From assembly GCA_007679095.1 (NCBI GenBank), contig VEFU01000020.1, positions 1-64,000 on the forward strand: DNA of 64,000 bases, in the 5' to 3' direction. How positions within the stretch are numbered: the first letter of the stretch is position 1; each line of letters starts with the position of its first letter. Shown here piece by piece: positions 8,355-17,083 of this stretch. The position numbers and the translations under genes were made by a program. The stretch comes from Paenibacillus bovis (GTDB lineage Bacteria > Bacillota > Bacilli > Bacillales > Bacillaceae_C). Under the pieces are notes generated by a model. The model saw only the letters and a list, made by a program, of their open reading frames with translations, had not been told where the DNA came from and searched no databases.

Positions 8355-8927
8355 GTGGCAAGAGTCCGAAAGTTTACAACGGCAGAATTATTTCAAGCAA
8401 CAAAGCAAGGGCTGTTGCAATTTGGCTATGAGAGCTTTACATTCAGTTTGTTAGCAGAACAATTAGAAGTTTCTAGAGGAACTTTATATAAGTATTACGA
8501 AAATAAGGAAGAGCTTATTACCGATTACATGCTGTTTGAAATGAATCTTTTTTTGCAAGAATTAAGAGAGATCCATCATCAAAACAGTTTTGAAGAGCAG
8601 TTTGATTTTTTATTTGACTTGATATTTAAGAATGAAGAAATTCATCAGTTAATTGCTATGGGAAATCAAATAAATACAAACATAAGCAATAAAGCGAATG
8701 AAAACAAAAAAGAACTGGATAGATTACATCTCGAAATGTATCAGATTTTAAGTGGTTTTATTCAGAATGGAAAAAAAGAGGGTCAACTGAAATCGGAATT
8801 ACAAGATAGCTTGTTGTTAGGAATCATATTTCAAACAGTTGCCATCCCTAATCATAGTAGGGTTCCAAAGGATGAATGGGTACGCTCCATTAAAGATATT
8901 ATCCGCCATGGAATGTTCATTAATTAA
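8355..8927 (+). CDS. TetR/AcrR family transcriptional regulator
   Basis: A 190-residue one-component repressor. The N-terminal helix-turn-helix covers about residues 22-50 (FSLLAEQLEVSRGTLYKYYENKEEL), quoted here as its core LEVSRGTLYKYY. The C-terminal ligand domain is not assignable to a subfamily by eye. GTG 8355 follows GGTGAG. The gene sits directly upstream of an MMPL exporter in the same direction, and the 112-bp gap between them holds two copies of TGACACNNGTGTCA. The simplest reading is that this protein represses the exporter and is relieved by a substrate of the pump. Its own promoter lacks the motif, so autoregulation is not obvious. Confidence 0.88.
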   Translation: MARVRKFTTAELFQATKQGLLQFGYESFTFSLLAEQLEVSRGTLYKYYENKEELITDYMLFEMNLFLQELREIHHQNSFEEQFDFLFDLIFKNEEIHQLIAMGNQINTNISNKANENKKELDRLHLEMYQILSGFIQNGKKEGQLKSELQDSLLLGIIFQTVAIPNHSRVPKDEWVRSIKDIIRHGMFIN

Positions 8928-8931
8928 TAAT

Positions 8932-8945
8932 TGACACTCGTGTCA
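8932..8945. promoter_or_regulatory. TetR-type operator, copy 1
   Basis: TGACAC-TC-GTGTCA is a perfect 6-2-6 palindrome just after the TetR stop codon. It has the same half-sites as the copy at 8991-9004, with centres 59 bp apart. Confidence 0.75.
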
Positions 8946-8988
8946 CTATGGCGGATAATTTAAAAATGGAATGAATAATTATGTTTAA

Positions 8989-9006
8989 AGTGACACCAGT
9001 GTCACT
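8989..9006. promoter_or_regulatory. TetR-type operator, copy 2
   Basis: AGTGACAC-CA-GTGTCACT is an 8-2-8 palindrome 34 bp before the MMPL start codon, extending the half-site seen in copy 1. Confidence 0.78.
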
Positions 9007-9039
9007 TAATGAGAAAACAAATTAAGGAGATTTTCAAAT

Positions 9040-11151
9040 ATGAAGGGATTACTTCAAGCACTGACAGACCGTATTGCAACCAAAAAAGGAATGTGGATTA
9101 CATTAGCAATATGGTTTGCTATGACAATGATCTTAGCAATATTTGCACCAAGTGTGAAAGATTATCAAGTTACGAGTGTAGATACATTGCCAGACGATGT
9201 TCAATCGGTTATTGCTCAAAAGAAAGTGGATACTTATTTTAGTAATAATGATGGTCTACCGGCGATATTAGTTTTTCAGCATAAAGATGGATCAGAAATT
9301 CAACTAAGTGATTTAACAGCAATCACGGATAAGATTTCATCGGAAAAAATTGATGGGGTGGAACAAGTTATCCCACTATCTCAGTTACCACCACAAGCAG
9401 TCGAAGGCTTCTATTCTGAAGATAAAGCAACTGCAATTTTACCTTTAACGTATAAAGGTGATCTGGATACAGGTAAAATTAAAGATTCGAATGAACAAAT
9501 AATCTCTATTGTTAAAGATGTTACCGATTTAGAATTATATATTACTGGTCCTGCAGGTATCGCAACGGATACAGTAGATTTATTTTCGAAAGCTGATTTG
9601 GTCTTAATTTTTTCAACTATCGGTTTAATTTTGATCTTATTAGTAGTTATTTATCGTTCACCATTATTAGCGTTGATTCCGCTATTAGCTGCAGTATTTG
9701 TATATGAGGTCGTTATGCAAACCCTTGGATTAATGGGAAGTGCAGGTCTTGTAATGACAAGTCAAACAATATCAATTATGTCGATCTTATTATTTGCAGC
9801 CGTTATCGATTATTCATTATTTGTGTTTTCACGATTCCGAGAAGAGTTAAAGGAACATGAAGATAAATTTACTGCAATGAAGTTAGCGATGAGAGGAACA
9901 GGAATGCCAGTATTCTTCTCTGGGGGTACCGTTCTTGCAGCAATGCTAGTATTATTCTTTGCTCAGTTTGGAGACTATCGTAATTTTGCTGCGCCATTTG
10001 CAACAACCATGGCAATTATTATGCTAGCATCGGTTACACTCGTTCCAGCTTTATTTACATTATTAGGTCGTAAATCATTCTGGCCAAAAGTTCCTAAAGT
10101 TGGCGATGAAAAGGTTAAAAGTAATTCGATTTGGAGTAAGATTGGCCGCTTTGTTGTTAAGAAACCAGGACTATCAGTTGCGGCAATTAGTTTATTTTTA
10201 CTAGCATCAGCTAGTAACTTAATGAATCTAGAATATGAATTTGACACGATGAAGTCTTTCCCTGATGACATGCCTTCCCGTGTAGGTTATGAAATATTAG
10301 AAGATGAATTTGAAAAAGGTGATTTAGCTCCTACGACTGTTTTGTTTGAGGCAAAAGATGCAGTTACGGAACAAGATATTGCTGAATTACAAAGTAAATT
10401 AGCAGATCAACCATTAGTGAGCAATGTGCGTATTAATGGAATTTCAGAGGATTCAAAAGCAGTTAACTTTAATGTGACACTTCAGGAAAGTCCATATGCA
10501 CTTGAGTCAATTGATGCAATGGAAGAAATGATTGATAATCGGGATAAAATTGTAAGTGACGTTGAGGCAGAAGGAACACTGTATTTTGCAGGAGAAACCG
10601 CTAATCTAGTGGATGAACGTACTGTTAATAATCGTGATATATTGGTAATCGTTATTCTCGAGACTATATTGATATTTGGATTATTAATAGTGCTGACGAA
10701 ATCATTTAAAATGCCAATTTACATGATGGGTACAATCCTTGTTTCATTTTTGGCAGCTTTAGGATTAGGAACGTTTCTATCTAATTTATTCTTCGATATA
10801 GGAACAATCAGTGATCGGGTTCCTTTATACGCTTTTGTATTCTTAGTAGCTCTCGGAATTGATTATAATATTATGCTTATTTCAAGATTCCAAGAAGAAC
10901 GTAAACATCATCCTGTGAAGAAGGCAATAGAGATTGCCGTAGCAAATACAGGAGGGGTAATTTCTTCTGCTGGTATAATATTGGCCGCGACTTTTGCAGT
11001 TTTAATGACACAACCAGTTCAATTACTTTTCGTGTTTGGATTTATCGTTGCAGTCGGTATATTGTTAGACACCTTCTTAATAAGAGGAATTTTATTACCA
11101 GGGTTAATTGTCTTATTGGAGAAAGATAAAAAGGTAAGTGAGAGTAAATAA
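9040..11151 (+). CDS. MMPL/RND-family transporter
   Basis: A 703-residue inner-membrane exporter of the RND superfamily, MMPL branch (YdfJ-like). It shows the internal duplication of the family: one transmembrane helix, a large extracellular domain (residues about 35-180), five more helices, then the same plan repeated from about residue 370. The proton-relay aspartates are likely those in VIDYSLFVFSRFREE and GIDYNIMLISRFQEE. ATG 9040 is preceded by AAGGAG. It is very likely controlled by the adjacent TetR regulator through the paired palindromes. Family members export lipids, drugs or peptides, and the sequence does not tell which applies here. Confidence 0.9.
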   Translation: MKGLLQALTDRIATKKGMWITLAIWFAMTMILAIFAPSVKDYQVTSVDTLPDDVQSVIAQKKVDTYFSNNDGLPAILVFQHKDGSEIQLSDLTAITDKISSEKIDGVEQVIPLSQLPPQAVEGFYSEDKATAILPLTYKGDLDTGKIKDSNEQIISIVKDVTDLELYITGPAGIATDTVDLFSKADLVLIFSTIGLILILLVVIYRSPLLALIPLLAAVFVYEVVMQTLGLMGSAGLVMTSQTISIMSILLFAAVIDYSLFVFSRFREELKEHEDKFTAMKLAMRGTGMPVFFSGGTVLAAMLVLFFAQFGDYRNFAAPFATTMAIIMLASVTLVPALFTLLGRKSFWPKVPKVGDEKVKSNSIWSKIGRFVVKKPGLSVAAISLFLLASASNLMNLEYEFDTMKSFPDDMPSRVGYEILEDEFEKGDLAPTTVLFEAKDAVTEQDIAELQSKLADQPLVSNVRINGISEDSKAVNFNVTLQESPYALESIDAMEEMIDNRDKIVSDVEAEGTLYFAGETANLVDERTVNNRDILVIVILETILIFGLLIVLTKSFKMPIYMMGTILVSFLAALGLGTFLSNLFFDIGTISDRVPLYAFVFLVALGIDYNIMLISRFQEERKHHPVKKAIEIAVANTGGVISSAGIILAATFAVLMTQPVQLLFVFGFIVAVGILLDTFLIRGILLPGLIVLLEKDKKVSESK

Positions 11152-11167
11152 AGTTAACATTAAATGA

Positions 11168-11214
11168 AAAAGGGATGTCCAAGAGTCATGTTTGACTTAA
11201 GGACATCCTTTTTT
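11168..11214 (+). terminator. MMPL gene terminator
   Basis: GGATGTCC and GGACATCC form the lower stem and GAGTC with GACTT extends it, followed by TTTTTT. Confidence 0.88.
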
Positions 11215-11222
11215 CCATGAAT

Positions 11223-11352
11223 GCTGATTTCCGCTTCAGGAGCTCGCTTTCCGCGGGCGGTTCGGTGAGCCTCCTCGACGCTTAACGCGTCTGTGGGGTC
11301 TCACTCTGACCCTTTATCCCGCAGGAGTCTCGCTCCTTTCGCTACAATCAAC
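11223..11352. repeat. Dispersed palindromic element, copy 1 (~130 bp)
   Basis: The left end reads CTGATTTCCGCTTCAGGAGC and continues into CGCTTTCCGCGGGC. The right end reads CCCGCAGGAGTCTCGCTCC and finishes CGCTACAATCAAC. The two ends form an imperfect terminal inverted repeat of about 36 bp. The centre carries GAGCCTCCTCG and GTGGGGTCTCACTC. I recall this as a frequent intergenic repeat of Bacillaceae genomes with no settled function. It sits between two convergent genes and encodes nothing. Confidence 0.85.
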
Positions 11353-11426
11353 ATTAGTAATAAATAATATTTTTTTCATTCTATAACTTATAAATGAGAG
11401 ATAGTGGTAATCCCTATTTATAATTC

Positions 11427-11669
11427 TTAGCCGTTATTCGCAAAGAATTCTCTTGCTTTTTCTAAGTATTTCTCATCTTCTGGAAGCATATCTTCTTCAT
11501 GGAAGATTGCGTCTACTGGGCAAACTGCTACACAAGCTCCGCAGTCAATACATATATCTGGATCAATATAATATTGATCATCGCCTTCTAAGATACAATC
11601 TACTGGACAAACTTCCACACACTCTCCAAACTTTTCACCTTGACAAGGTGCAGTTATTACGTGAGACAT
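11427..11669 (-). CDS. 7Fe-type ferredoxin ([3Fe-4S][4Fe-4S])
   Basis: A small electron carrier of about 80 residues. The first cluster motif is C-x7-C-x3-CP (PCQGEKFGECVEVCP), and a further Cys follows in VDC. The second is CIDCGACVAVCP, the standard four-Cys motif. Together they indicate one [3Fe-4S] or [4Fe-4S] and one [4Fe-4S] cluster, with an acidic C-terminal tail. ATG 11669 is preferred over TTG 11675, because AAGGTGG lies about 9 nt upstream of the ATG. It is a lone gene convergent with the MMPL gene. No partner oxidoreductase is nearby, so the redox partner is unknown. Confidence 0.9.
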   Translation of the reverse strand: MSHVITAPCQGEKFGECVEVCPVDCILEGDDQYYIDPDICIDCGACVAVCPVDAIFHEEDMLPEDEKYLEKAREFFANNG

Positions 11670-11841
11670 TTCCAAAAACCACCTTTATTACGAAGTATAT
11701 GTTAAAGAGATAATCTAATTACTATGTACTTTAATATAACAAAATATGTTTGTTCATTCAATCATACGTTTTAATCTTTAGGAGATTGGTCACAATTTCT
11801 AATTTTTTTGTAAATTTGGGCTAATTTTTCGATGGAATGTA

Positions 11842-11870
11842 TTGACACTTTACCTTACGACGCATACACT
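11842..11870 (+). promoter_or_regulatory. Promoter of the metal-sensor/ATPase operon
   Basis: TTGACA (11842-11847), a 17-bp spacer and TACACT (11865-11870). The predicted start falls just before the ArsR-type operator. Confidence 0.8.
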
Positions 11871-11879
11871 GAAGTTAAT

Positions 11880-11899
11880 ACATGAATATATATTCATAT
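11880..11899. promoter_or_regulatory. ArsR/CzrA-type operator
   Basis: ATGAATAT-ATATTCAT (11882-11897) is a perfect palindrome resembling the TGAA...TTCA operators of SmtB/CzrA repressors. It lies about 12-27 bp downstream of the -10 box, so a bound repressor would block transcription. Confidence 0.72.
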
Positions 11900-11923
11900 A
11901 TAAATATAGGCGGTGTGGAATGT

Positions 11924-12250
11924 ATGGAAAAAAACGAAAAGATGAATCCTAACCATATAGAAGAACTTGACGAAGAAACATTATTTATCGTAGCACAAAC
12001 ATTTAAAGCGTTATCTGAACCAACAAGAATCCGTATATTACATTTGCTTTCAGAAAGAGAATGTTCTGTAAATGAAATTGCAGAAAGGTTGTCATTGCTA
12101 CAATCTACCGTTTCACATCAACTCCGTTTTTTGAAAAACTTGCGATTAGTCAAATATCGTAGAGAAGGTACAACACTATATTATTCACATGATGATACAC
12201 ATGTTATGACGATGTTAGAGCAAACAATTGACCATGCTAGACACCATTAA
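11924..12250 (+). CDS. czrA: ArsR/SmtB-family metal sensor, CzrA-like
   Basis: A 108-residue winged-helix repressor. The recognition region is [20 protein letters not shown], then the wing [11 protein letters not shown]. The C-terminal alpha-5 metal site is intact: D-x-H, ten residues, then H-x2-H in [19 protein letters not shown], the zinc/cobalt-sensing pattern of CzrA. The alpha-3 cysteine pair of cadmium sensors is absent; only one Cys is near (ECSV). ATG 11924 is chosen because the upstream ATG 11882 lies inside the operator palindrome and lacks a ribosome site. It precedes the ATPase gene by 42 bp, so metal binding should derepress both genes. Confidence 0.88.
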   Translation: MEKNEKMNPNHIEELDEETLFIVAQTFKALSEPTRIRILHLLSERECSVNEIAERLSLLQSTVSHQLRFLKNLRLVKYRREGTTLYYSHDDTHVMTMLEQTIDHARHH

Positions 12251-12292
12251 TGTATTAGATAAGTTGAGCTTATAGGGTTCGGAGGGAGAAGG

Positions 12293-14374
12293 ATGGCAGA
12301 ATATAAACTCCAAGGTTTGTCTTGTGCAAATTGTGCAAGAGAAATGGAGGAGGAAATTCAAAAGTTAGATCACGGGCAAGATGCGAAAGTTTTATACAAT
12401 TCTAGTAAATTGATTATATCGGATAAAATCGCTTTGGAAAAAGTGGAAAAGATATTATCAAGTGATGGTGCGTCCATTTTAAAAGAAAAAGATGATCATG
12501 AAGGACATGACCATTCGCATGAGCACAGTAATGGCAAACGACTGCTCCTTTTTATAGGATTTTCGGTTCTTTTATATGTAGCAGCAATGCTAACAGAAAA
12601 AAGTGTTGAAGGAATTGCCATTGCATTATATATAGCAGGTGCAGCTCTTAGTGGATATACAACTTTTATAAAAGGGCTTAAGAATTTATTTAAATTCAAA
12701 TTTAATATAGATACGTTAATGACGATTGCATTAATTGGTGCTTTTGGAATCGGCGAATGGAAAGAGGGTACACTTGTTGCAATTTTATTCGGAATTAACG
12801 AATATTTAGAAGGGCTTGGCATGGAAAAAGCCCGTAAATCAATGGAAACTCTATTAAAGGTGGCACCGAAGGAAGCGACCGTAATTGTAAATGGGGAAGA
12901 AAAGGTTATTCCAATCGCTAATTTACAAGTTAATGATATTGTTCTCGTGAAGTCTGGAGAGAAGATTCCTTCAGATGGTACGGTTATTGATGGTAAAAGT
13001 TCCGTAAATGAAGCGGCGATTACGGGTGAATCCATGCCAGTTGATAAGAGTATCGGTGAGCATGTGTATGGTGGAAGTATTAACAATGAAGGTGTACTAA
13101 AAGTTAGCATAACGAAAGCGTACGAAGATTCATCATTAGCTAAAATCTTGCATTTGGTAGAGGAAGCGCAAGAAACAAAAACCCCGACAGAACAATTTAT
13201 AAATCGTTTTGCAAAATATTACACACCACTTATTATGGTGATTGCTATCATTGTTATGATAGTGCCACCCCTATTTGGCGGTGACTGGGGCAGTTGGTTC
13301 TACCAAGGTCTTGCTGTATTAATTGTAGGTTGTCCGTGTGCGTTAATCATTTCTTCGCCAATCGCGATTATTTCAGGTATAGCGCGTAATGCACGCAATG
13401 GAATTTTAGTTAAAGGCGGAGTCTTTCTTGAACAACTTGGCAAAATTGATACGATTGCCTTTGATAAAACTGGTACTTTAACAAAGGGAGAACCACATGT
13501 AAGTAAAGTGTTAATGTATGAAAAGAACTTCTTGCAAATTGCTGGTTCCATCGAAAAATCATCTTCACACCCATTAGCAAAAGCGGTTATGAGGAAGGTG
13601 GAAGATGAATCGATTCCACTTTATGAACCATCAGCAATTGAAACAATAACTGGTGTAGGCATTAAAGCTACCATCAATGAAGAAGATTTTTGGCTTGGAA
13701 ATGAATCAAGCATACCTTTCCAAGCATTTTCAGATAATGTGAAAGCGGATCTCAATAGCTTGAAAAATGAAGGGTATACAGTAGTTGCTGTATCGAATAA
13801 AAGCAAAGTGTTAGGCCTATTAGGTATAGAAGATGAAATAAGAACGGAAAGTAAAGAGATTGTGAAACAGTTGTACAAAGCCGGAATTAAACATACTGTG
13901 ATGCTAACTGGCGATCATGAAAAGACTGCAGAAAAAGTAGCTAAATCAACTGGCTTAACAAATTACTTTGCTAATTTACTACCTGAGATGAAAGTAGAAA
14001 AGGTGAAAGAACTAACTCGTTCGAGTAAAGTTGCAATGGTTGGGGATGGCATTAATGATGCTCCTGCATTGGCTACAGCAGATCTTGGGATAGCGATGGG
14101 TAAAGGTACAGATAGCGCAATTGAAACGGCAGATATCGTCTTAATGCAAGATCATTTAGGAAAACTTCCATCTGCAATAAAAATATCAAAACGAGTAAAT
14201 GCGATTATCAAATTGAATATCTCTTTGGCGCTTGGCCTTAAGATAATCGCGCTTTTATTAACGATTCCGGGGCTGCTTACATTATGGATTGCCATTCTAT
14301 CTGACATGGGTGCAACCATTCTTGTAACATTAATTAGTTTGACAGTTTTACTGGAAAAACGTACATTAAAATAA
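12293..14374 (+). CDS. cadA: PIB-type Zn2+/Cd2+/Co2+-exporting ATPase
   Basis: Heavy-metal P-type ATPase of 693 residues that pumps divalent soft metals out of the cell. The order is: N-terminal HMA domain with GLSCANCA (about 8-15), a His-rich linker (HEGHDHSHEHS, near 67-77), eight transmembrane helices, GCPCALIISSP with the metal-binding CPC, DKTGTLT (phosphorylated Asp), and GDGINDAPAL. K in LKIIAL and D in SDMGATIL near the C-terminus fit the PIB-2 (Zn/Cd/Pb) group and argue against copper. GGAGGGAGAAGG precedes ATG 12293. It is cotranscribed with the CzrA-like sensor. The symbol cadA is a family label; zinc may be the main substrate. Confidence 0.9.
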   Translation: MAEYKLQGLSCANCAREMEEEIQKLDHGQDAKVLYNSSKLIISDKIALEKVEKILSSDGASILKEKDDHEGHDHSHEHSNGKRLLLFIGFSVLLYVAAMLTEKSVEGIAIALYIAGAALSGYTTFIKGLKNLFKFKFNIDTLMTIALIGAFGIGEWKEGTLVAILFGINEYLEGLGMEKARKSMETLLKVAPKEATVIVNGEEKVIPIANLQVNDIVLVKSGEKIPSDGTVIDGKSSVNEAAITGESMPVDKSIGEHVYGGSINNEGVLKVSITKAYEDSSLAKILHLVEEAQETKTPTEQFINRFAKYYTPLIMVIAIIVMIVPPLFGGDWGSWFYQGLAVLIVGCPCALIISSPIAIISGIARNARNGILVKGGVFLEQLGKIDTIAFDKTGTLTKGEPHVSKVLMYEKNFLQIAGSIEKSSSHPLAKAVMRKVEDESIPLYEPSAIETITGVGIKATINEEDFWLGNESSIPFQAFSDNVKADLNSLKNEGYTVVAVSNKSKVLGLLGIEDEIRTESKEIVKQLYKAGIKHTVMLTGDHEKTAEKVAKSTGLTNYFANLLPEMKVEKVKELTRSSKVAMVGDGINDAPALATADLGIAMGKGTDSAIETADIVLMQDHLGKLPSAIKISKRVNAIIKLNISLALGLKIIALLLTIPGLLTLWIAILSDMGATILVTLISLTVLLEKRTLK
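14339..14367 (+). promoter_or_regulatory. Candidate phoPR promoter inside the 3' end of the ATPase gene
   Basis: TTGACA (14339-14344), a 17-bp spacer and TACATT (14362-14367) lie in the last codons of the ATPase gene. The gap to phoP is only 68 bp and mostly occupied by a hairpin, so this is the best visible phoPR promoter. A coding coincidence is possible. Confidence 0.5.
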
Positions 14375-14392
14375 ATGATCCTAATAAAAATG

Positions 14393-14423
14393 GGTCAGAC
14401 CTCTTTCCGGGGTCTGACCTTTT
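14393..14423 (+). terminator. Hairpin between the ATPase gene and phoP
   Basis: GGTCAGACC and GGTCTGACC form a perfect 9-bp stem followed by TTTTAAAA. It ends 19 nt before phoP, so it could end the ATPase transcript and also reduce phoPR expression from the upstream promoter. Confidence 0.75.
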
Positions 14424-14442
14424 AAAATAAGGGGGAATTCTT

Positions 14443-15150
14443 ATGGAGACTATTTTAGTTGTAGATGACGAACCTTCCATCGTTACACTTTTACGCTTCA
14501 ACCTAGAAAAAGCAGGGTATACCGTTATTACAGCAGAGGATGGGACGACCGGTTTAGATATGGCAATTAAGAAGAAGCCGGACCTAATTGTGTTGGATTT
14601 AATGTTACCTGGTATGGATGGCATGGACGTCTGCAAAACACTTAGACAAGAAAGAATTAGAATTCCGATACTTATGCTAACTGCAAAAGATGATGAATTT
14701 GATAAAGTGTTAGGTCTGGAATTAGGTGCAGATGACTATTTAACAAAGCCATTTAGCCCAAGAGAAGTTGTCGCACGTGTCAAAGCAATTTTAAGACGAA
14801 CAACAAGAATCGATGAACCAGAAATTGAAAAAGATAAAGCGGATACCATACAGATTGGTGAGCTTACGATTTTACCAGAAAAATATGAAGCTAGAATGGC
14901 TGGTACTAAGTTAGATTTGACACCGAAGGAATTTGAACTACTTCTTTATTTAGCGAATCATCAAGGAAAGGTATTAAATCGAAATCAACTGCTAGATTCA
15001 GTGTGGAATTATGATTTTGCTGGTGATTCAAGAATTGTAGATGTTCATATTAGTCATCTCCGTGAAAAAATAGAAGCTGATACGAAGCAACCACTTTATA
15101 TTAAAACAATTCGTGGATTTGGATATAAATTGGAGAAACCTGATGCATAA
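14443..15150 (+). CDS. phoP: Response regulator PhoP
   Basis: An OmpR/PhoB-family response regulator of 235 residues for phosphate starvation. The receiver domain carries VVDDE (acidic pocket), the phospho-acceptor D52 in VLDLMLPGMDG, and LTKPF. The C-terminal winged helix (about 135-232) includes LDLTPKEFELLLYLA and VDVHISHLREKIE. AAGGGGG precedes ATG 14443. It overlaps phoR by 8 bp, indicating coupling. The pst operon with a Pho box lies 2 kb downstream, which supports the PhoP assignment over other OmpR-type regulators. In B. subtilis phoPR follows mdh; here it follows a metal ATPase. Confidence 0.94.
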   Translation: METILVVDDEPSIVTLLRFNLEKAGYTVITAEDGTTGLDMAIKKKPDLIVLDLMLPGMDGMDVCKTLRQERIRIPILMLTAKDDEFDKVLGLELGADDYLTKPFSPREVVARVKAILRRTTRIDEPEIEKDKADTIQIGELTILPEKYEARMAGTKLDLTPKEFELLLYLANHQGKVLNRNQLLDSVWNYDFAGDSRIVDVHISHLREKIEADTKQPLYIKTIRGFGYKLEKPDA

Positions 15151-16915
15151 GCTTTGGCTACGAATTACCTTCTCCTTTTTAATATTAATGTCGTTATTGC
15201 TATTTATCTCTGGTTTTTTCCTAGCTGATATGATGAAAGATACATATTATAAAGTGAAGGAAAACCAGTTGACTCAAGTTGCCGAGTTAGCGATTAATGC
15301 GATAGATATCGATCAGCAACAGATGAGCAATCTACAGAACGAAGTAGAGCTCTTAACACAAGATGTTAATGTCCGTATATCGATTATTAATAAAGATGGA
15401 GTAGTACTAGCAGATTCTGAAGAAGACCCAGTTGAAATGACAAATCATCGAGATAGACCAGAAGTAAAACAAATAATAGATGATGGACAAGTTAGTGGCC
15501 TTTCGACTCGTTATAGTGAAACACTCGGCTATAGTATGATGTATGTTACGATTCCTATAATGAATGAAGTTGAATTAGTTGGGGTCATGAGGACATCCTT
15601 AACATTAGATACGATAAAACCTGCAGTTAGGAAAATGTGGGGAAGTGTTGCACTTATTCTCTTTGCTGCATTGCTTTTAACAGGGCTCATAGGTATGCGT
15701 CTTGCAAAAGATATTACAGAACCAATTGAGGATATGATACAAGTATCGGAGCAGCTGAAGGACAATGATTATTCAGCACGAGTAAAAACAGCTGCAAAAG
15801 GTGAGCTAAGGCAATTAGCTAATGCTATTAATGTACTAGCCTCTAGTTTACAAAACCAAATGATTGAAATTAAAGAAAATGAGCAGCGTCTTAGTGGAGT
15901 ATTAGCTAATATGATGAGTGGCGTAATCCTTGTTAATGTGGAAGGGAGAATTGTACTCGCCAATAAAGCAATTGGTTCTATGCTTGGTAGAAACTCGGAA
16001 TCATTAATAGGACAAATGCATGTAGAAGCTGGGCGAAACGCTTCTCTAAGTAATCTGATTGAACAATCACTAAAAACAAAAAAAGAAATAAGAGATGAAA
16101 TTCATTTCTATTATCCAAAAGAAAGAATTTTGGATGTGCATCTAGCACCTTTTGTTGGGGAAAATGGAGATATGAGAGGGATTATCGTCGTTCTCCATGA
16201 TGTGACCGATGTCAGACGACTGGAGAAAATGAGAAGTGACTTTGTTGCCAATGTGTCACATGAATTAAAAACACCAATCACTTCTGTAAAAGGCTTTGCA
16301 GAAACTTTATTAGATGGAGCAATGGAAGATACAGAACTTTGTCGTAGTTTTATTGAAATTATATACAAAGAAAGTGATCGATTGCATCGTCTGATTAAAG
16401 ATATTTTATATTTATCTGGTATTGAGCATCATCGTGTTCCTTTAATTTCAGAACAGGTAAACATGGTAAATGCAATTAATGCTGCAGTAGATATGGTTAA
16501 GAATGCTGCTGCTAAAAAGAATATCCAGTTACATCTCCCGCCACAAGAGAATATCGTGATTGAAGGGGAGAAAGATCGTATTCATCAGATTATATTAAAC
16601 CTCTTATCAAACGCTATTGCCTATACACCAGAGGGAGGAAAAGTAACAGTAACCTTATCTGCTACTGAATCCAAAATAAAATTTGGGATTGCCGATACAG
16701 GTATTGGAATTGCTCAGGCCGAGATTTCACGTATATTTGAACGTTTTTATCGTGTAGATAAAGCTCGCTCTCGTAATTCAGGAGGTACTGGATTAGGCCT
16801 TGCCATAGTAAAACACCTTGTCGATTCCCATAATGGGACGATTGAAGTCGATAGTATGGAAGGTGAAGGTACTACATTCACTGTTACATTGCCGATAAAG
16901 CAAGAATATATATAA
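15143..16915 (+). CDS. phoR: Sensor histidine kinase PhoR
   Basis: Membrane kinase partner of PhoP, 590 residues. Order: TM1 (about 5-30), an extracellular sensor domain of about 130 residues, TM2 (about 166-188), HAMP, a PAS domain (about 250-360), HisKA with the phosphorylated H373 in VSHELKTPIT, and HATPase_c with N, G1 and G2 boxes (NLLSNAIAYTPEGG, ADTGIGI, GTGLGLAIVKHL). The start is ATG 15143 within the last codons of phoP. Upstream in-frame codons belong to phoP. In B. subtilis PhoR is thought to read wall teichoic acid intermediates through its PAS domain. A strong terminator follows. Confidence 0.93.
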   Translation: MHKLWLRITFSFLILMSLLLFISGFFLADMMKDTYYKVKENQLTQVAELAINAIDIDQQQMSNLQNEVELLTQDVNVRISIINKDGVVLADSEEDPVEMTNHRDRPEVKQIIDDGQVSGLSTRYSETLGYSMMYVTIPIMNEVELVGVMRTSLTLDTIKPAVRKMWGSVALILFAALLLTGLIGMRLAKDITEPIEDMIQVSEQLKDNDYSARVKTAAKGELRQLANAINVLASSLQNQMIEIKENEQRLSGVLANMMSGVILVNVEGRIVLANKAIGSMLGRNSESLIGQMHVEAGRNASLSNLIEQSLKTKKEIRDEIHFYYPKERILDVHLAPFVGENGDMRGIIVVLHDVTDVRRLEKMRSDFVANVSHELKTPITSVKGFAETLLDGAMEDTELCRSFIEIIYKESDRLHRLIKDILYLSGIEHHRVPLISEQVNMVNAINAAVDMVKNAAAKKNIQLHLPPQENIVIEGEKDRIHQIILNLLSNAIAYTPEGGKVTVTLSATESKIKFGIADTGIGIAQAEISRIFERFYRVDKARSRNSGGTGLGLAIVKHLVDSHNGTIEVDSMEGEGTTFTVTLPIKQEYI

Positions 16916-16924
16916 ACACACAAT

Positions 16925-16967
16925 AAAGATATGAAAGTCGCTATTTGACTTTCATATCTTTTTTTTA
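16925..16967 (+). terminator. phoPR terminator
   Basis: AAAGATATGAAAGTC pairs perfectly with GACTTTCATATCTTT (15 bp, 7-nt loop), followed by a run of T residues. Confidence 0.93.
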
Positions 16968-17083
16968 TTTATCATGTAGGATACTAATACTTGCTCCAAC
17001 TAGTGCAAAAGCTCTAATTACTGCCAAAGTGTTTCCTTTTCTAACTGAAAAATCACCATACAAAAAATAGCATTCTATTAATC

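Noticed and set aside
12496-13110. Minus-strand frame of 204 codons inside the metal ATPase gene.
   Set aside because: It is antisense to conserved catalytic coding sequence and is a shadow frame.
16965-17082. Minus-strand stretch of about 38 open codons (contains VRKGNTLAVIRAF).
   Set aside because: It has no start codon, overlaps the phoR terminator and the Pho box region, and matches no family I recognise. It could be a relic but is not supported.
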